Assembly (NCBI RefSeq): GCF_002216795.1
Contig: NZ_CP022316.1
Coordinates: forward strand, 1,612,001 to 1,676,000
Direction: 5' to 3'
Length of the DNA: 64,000 nucleotides
DNA from: Brachybacterium avium
GTDB taxonomy: Bacteria > Actinomycetota > Actinomycetes > Actinomycetales > Dermabacteraceae
The position numbers were made by a program, and so were the translations under genes. How positions within the stretch are numbered: the first letter of the stretch is position 1; each line of letters starts with the position of its first letter. Shown here one piece after another: positions 63,264 through 64,000 of the stretch. The notes under the pieces are model-generated. The model had not been told where the DNA came from. It searched no databases and saw only the letters and a list, made by a program, of their open reading frames with translations.

Positions 63264-63592
63264 CAAGTCACGCCGGCCGGTCCTTCCCACCCGGCGACGG
63301 CAATACCCATGAAGGCCAGCTCAACGAAGAACGGCAGCCAGCGTAAGAGCCAATCACCGGATGGAAAGGATCCAACCACCGCGACATCCGCGGCACCAGC
63401 AAGCCTCACACTGAGGACAGCGTATGCACGGAGGTGCTCGCGCAGCGCGAGAACGGCCGGAATCCGCAGGGGGACCGGGGTCCTGCTCCGGATCGGAAGT
63501 GCGCCACCACCGACGATCGCGGTGAGGAGGTTGCCGCAGAGCACGTCACCGGGCCACCGGGCCCGTCGCCCGGACAACCGTGCCCGGTGCAT
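63263..63592 (-). CDS. Hypothetical membrane protein, small
   Basis: An open frame of 109 residues with two hydrophobic segments (LRIPAVLALREHLRAYAVLS is amphipathic; WLLRWLPFFVELAFMGIAVA is membrane-like). Third-position GC is lower than in neighbouring genes. Its TGA lies exactly at the right boundary of the IS. If the IS is removed, the stop is followed by TAGGAGATACCC and the S9 peptidase ATG, so it would sit directly upstream of that gene. No family recognised; real coding is uncertain. Confidence 0.35.
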   Translation of the reverse strand: MHRARLSGRRARWPGDVLCGNLLTAIVGGGALPIRSRTPVPLRIPAVLALREHLRAYAVLSVRLAGAADVAVVGSFPSGDWLLRWLPFFVELAFMGIAVAGWEGPAGVT

Positions 63593-63813
63593 CCCCCGCC
63601 GTGAGACACTTGCCGCGGAGAGCCGGGAAGTCTGGTCGGCACGGGAGCGTGATGCTCCCGTACCCGTGTCAACGATGCCGTGAAGGGACCAGCATGGCTC
63701 TCCCGTTCCCCACCCCGCGTGTCGGTGTGCGGGTCGGCCCCTCCACCGGGCGACCTCGGTGCCAGGGCGTGACTGATCCTCACCGTCCTGACCTCGAAGG
63801 TGAAGTGATCCGA
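63593..63813 (+). promoter_or_regulatory. Leader region of the antiporter gene with hairpin
   Basis: No gene is seen in these 221 bases. ACGGGAGC (63641-63648) pairs with GCTCCCGT (63654-63661), and several GC-rich complementary blocks follow (CACCGGGCGACCTCGGTGCC region near 63740). A structured leader upstream of an ion transporter could be regulatory, but I cannot match it to a known riboswitch class. Confidence 0.3.
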
Positions 63814-64000
63814 GATGGACTTCCCCGTCTGGACTCTGATCCCGTTCGTGCTGATGCTGCTGGCCATCGCGATCTTCCCACTGGTCCCCGCCATCTCTCA
63901 TCACTGGGATCGACCCCGCAACCAGCTGCTCTATGCGCTGGCGCTCGGTGTTCCGGTGGGGATCGGTCTGCTGGTCACCGCGCACCCCGAACTGGTCGCC
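63814..64000 (+). CDS. Na+/H+ antiporter-type transporter, N-terminal fragment (runs off the window)
   Basis: The first 62 codons read MDFPVWTLIPFVLMLLAIAI then FPLVPAISHHWDRPRNQLL and a second helix YALALGVPVGIGLLVTAHP. This start resembles sodium:proton antiporters of the NhaD/ArsB-like ion transporter group. Only two helices are visible, so the family is a probable call and the ion is unknown. Confidence 0.6.

Noticed and set aside
63263..63592. Idea that the IS truncated the small membrane gene
   Set aside because: Joining the flanks at the shared ATAGGAG keeps its own TGA just before the peptidase ribosome site, so the stop is native.
1..64000. Search by eye for tRNA and rRNA genes
   Set aside because: No T-loop GGTTCGAATCC-type sequence with a matching acceptor stem and no rRNA segment was found.

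Overview
The window is very GC-rich, with G or C at nearly every third codon position. Actinobacterial features recur: many genes appear to start leaderless (a TANNNT box 6-8 bases before the start codon), there is a DUF222-HNH protein, lipobox lipoproteins, SorC-type sugar regulators, and WXG-type proteins. Gene content and protein style fit a member of the Dermabacteraceae such as Brachybacterium. This is inference from reading, not a search result.

Layout. 1-5.6 kb: a polyol or sugar catabolic cluster (MFS transporter, zinc polyol dehydrogenase, SorC regulator, FGGY kinase, SMP-30 lactonase). 5.7-7.2 kb: proline symporter. 8.0-13.4 kb: glycerol genes glpD-glpF-glpK with a divergent SorC regulator. 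13.6-18.4 kb: ASCH protein, AbiEi-like protein, fdhD, two SRPBCC proteins and a RibD-C reductase. 18.5-26.3 kb: two ABC importers (quaternary amine type and polar amino acid type) separated by a class II glutamine amidotransferase. 26.4-29.4 kb: pdxK, GtrA, aminotransferase. 29.5-35.8 kb: three related membrane-anchored DUF4352-like proteins, fadB and small lipoproteins. 35.9-46.2 kb: an accessory region with three WXG-motif effector-like proteins (two with calpain-like protease domains, one DUF6973-like), lipoproteins and putative partner proteins, interleaved with a cysteine desulfhydrase-like gene, a DUF2254 channel and a CDP-alcohol phosphatidyltransferase. 46.3-48.8 kb: acyl-CoA dehydrogenase and thiolase. 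49-57.6 kb: mostly single housekeeping genes (DsbA-like, PucR regulator, GNAT, pdxH, GH25 lysozyme, GATase, DUF222, glutathione peroxidase). 57.6-64 kb: serine hydrolase, S9 peptidase, an IS110-type element and the start of a Na+/H+ antiporter.

Most unusual observation. The accessory region next to the acyl-CoA dehydrogenase gene carries two decayed fragments of that same gene at 42.0 and 44.4 kb. They bracket a 2.3-kb effector cassette. The second fragment plus the intact gene bracket another effector cassette. This suggests cassettes were added by recombination at the 3' part of the dehydrogenase gene. A palindrome GGGGA-N4-TCCCC followed by ATCG lies upstream of three genes of this region.

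Quality caveat. At least eight otherwise intact genes (SMP-30, putP, glpK, glpD, RibD-C reductase, amidotransferase, serine hydrolase, transposase) are each broken by exactly one missing base in a short G or C run. Each becomes a full-length frame when one base is restored. This looks like systematic homopolymer undercalling in the assembly, so these genes are annotated as CDS with the break noted.
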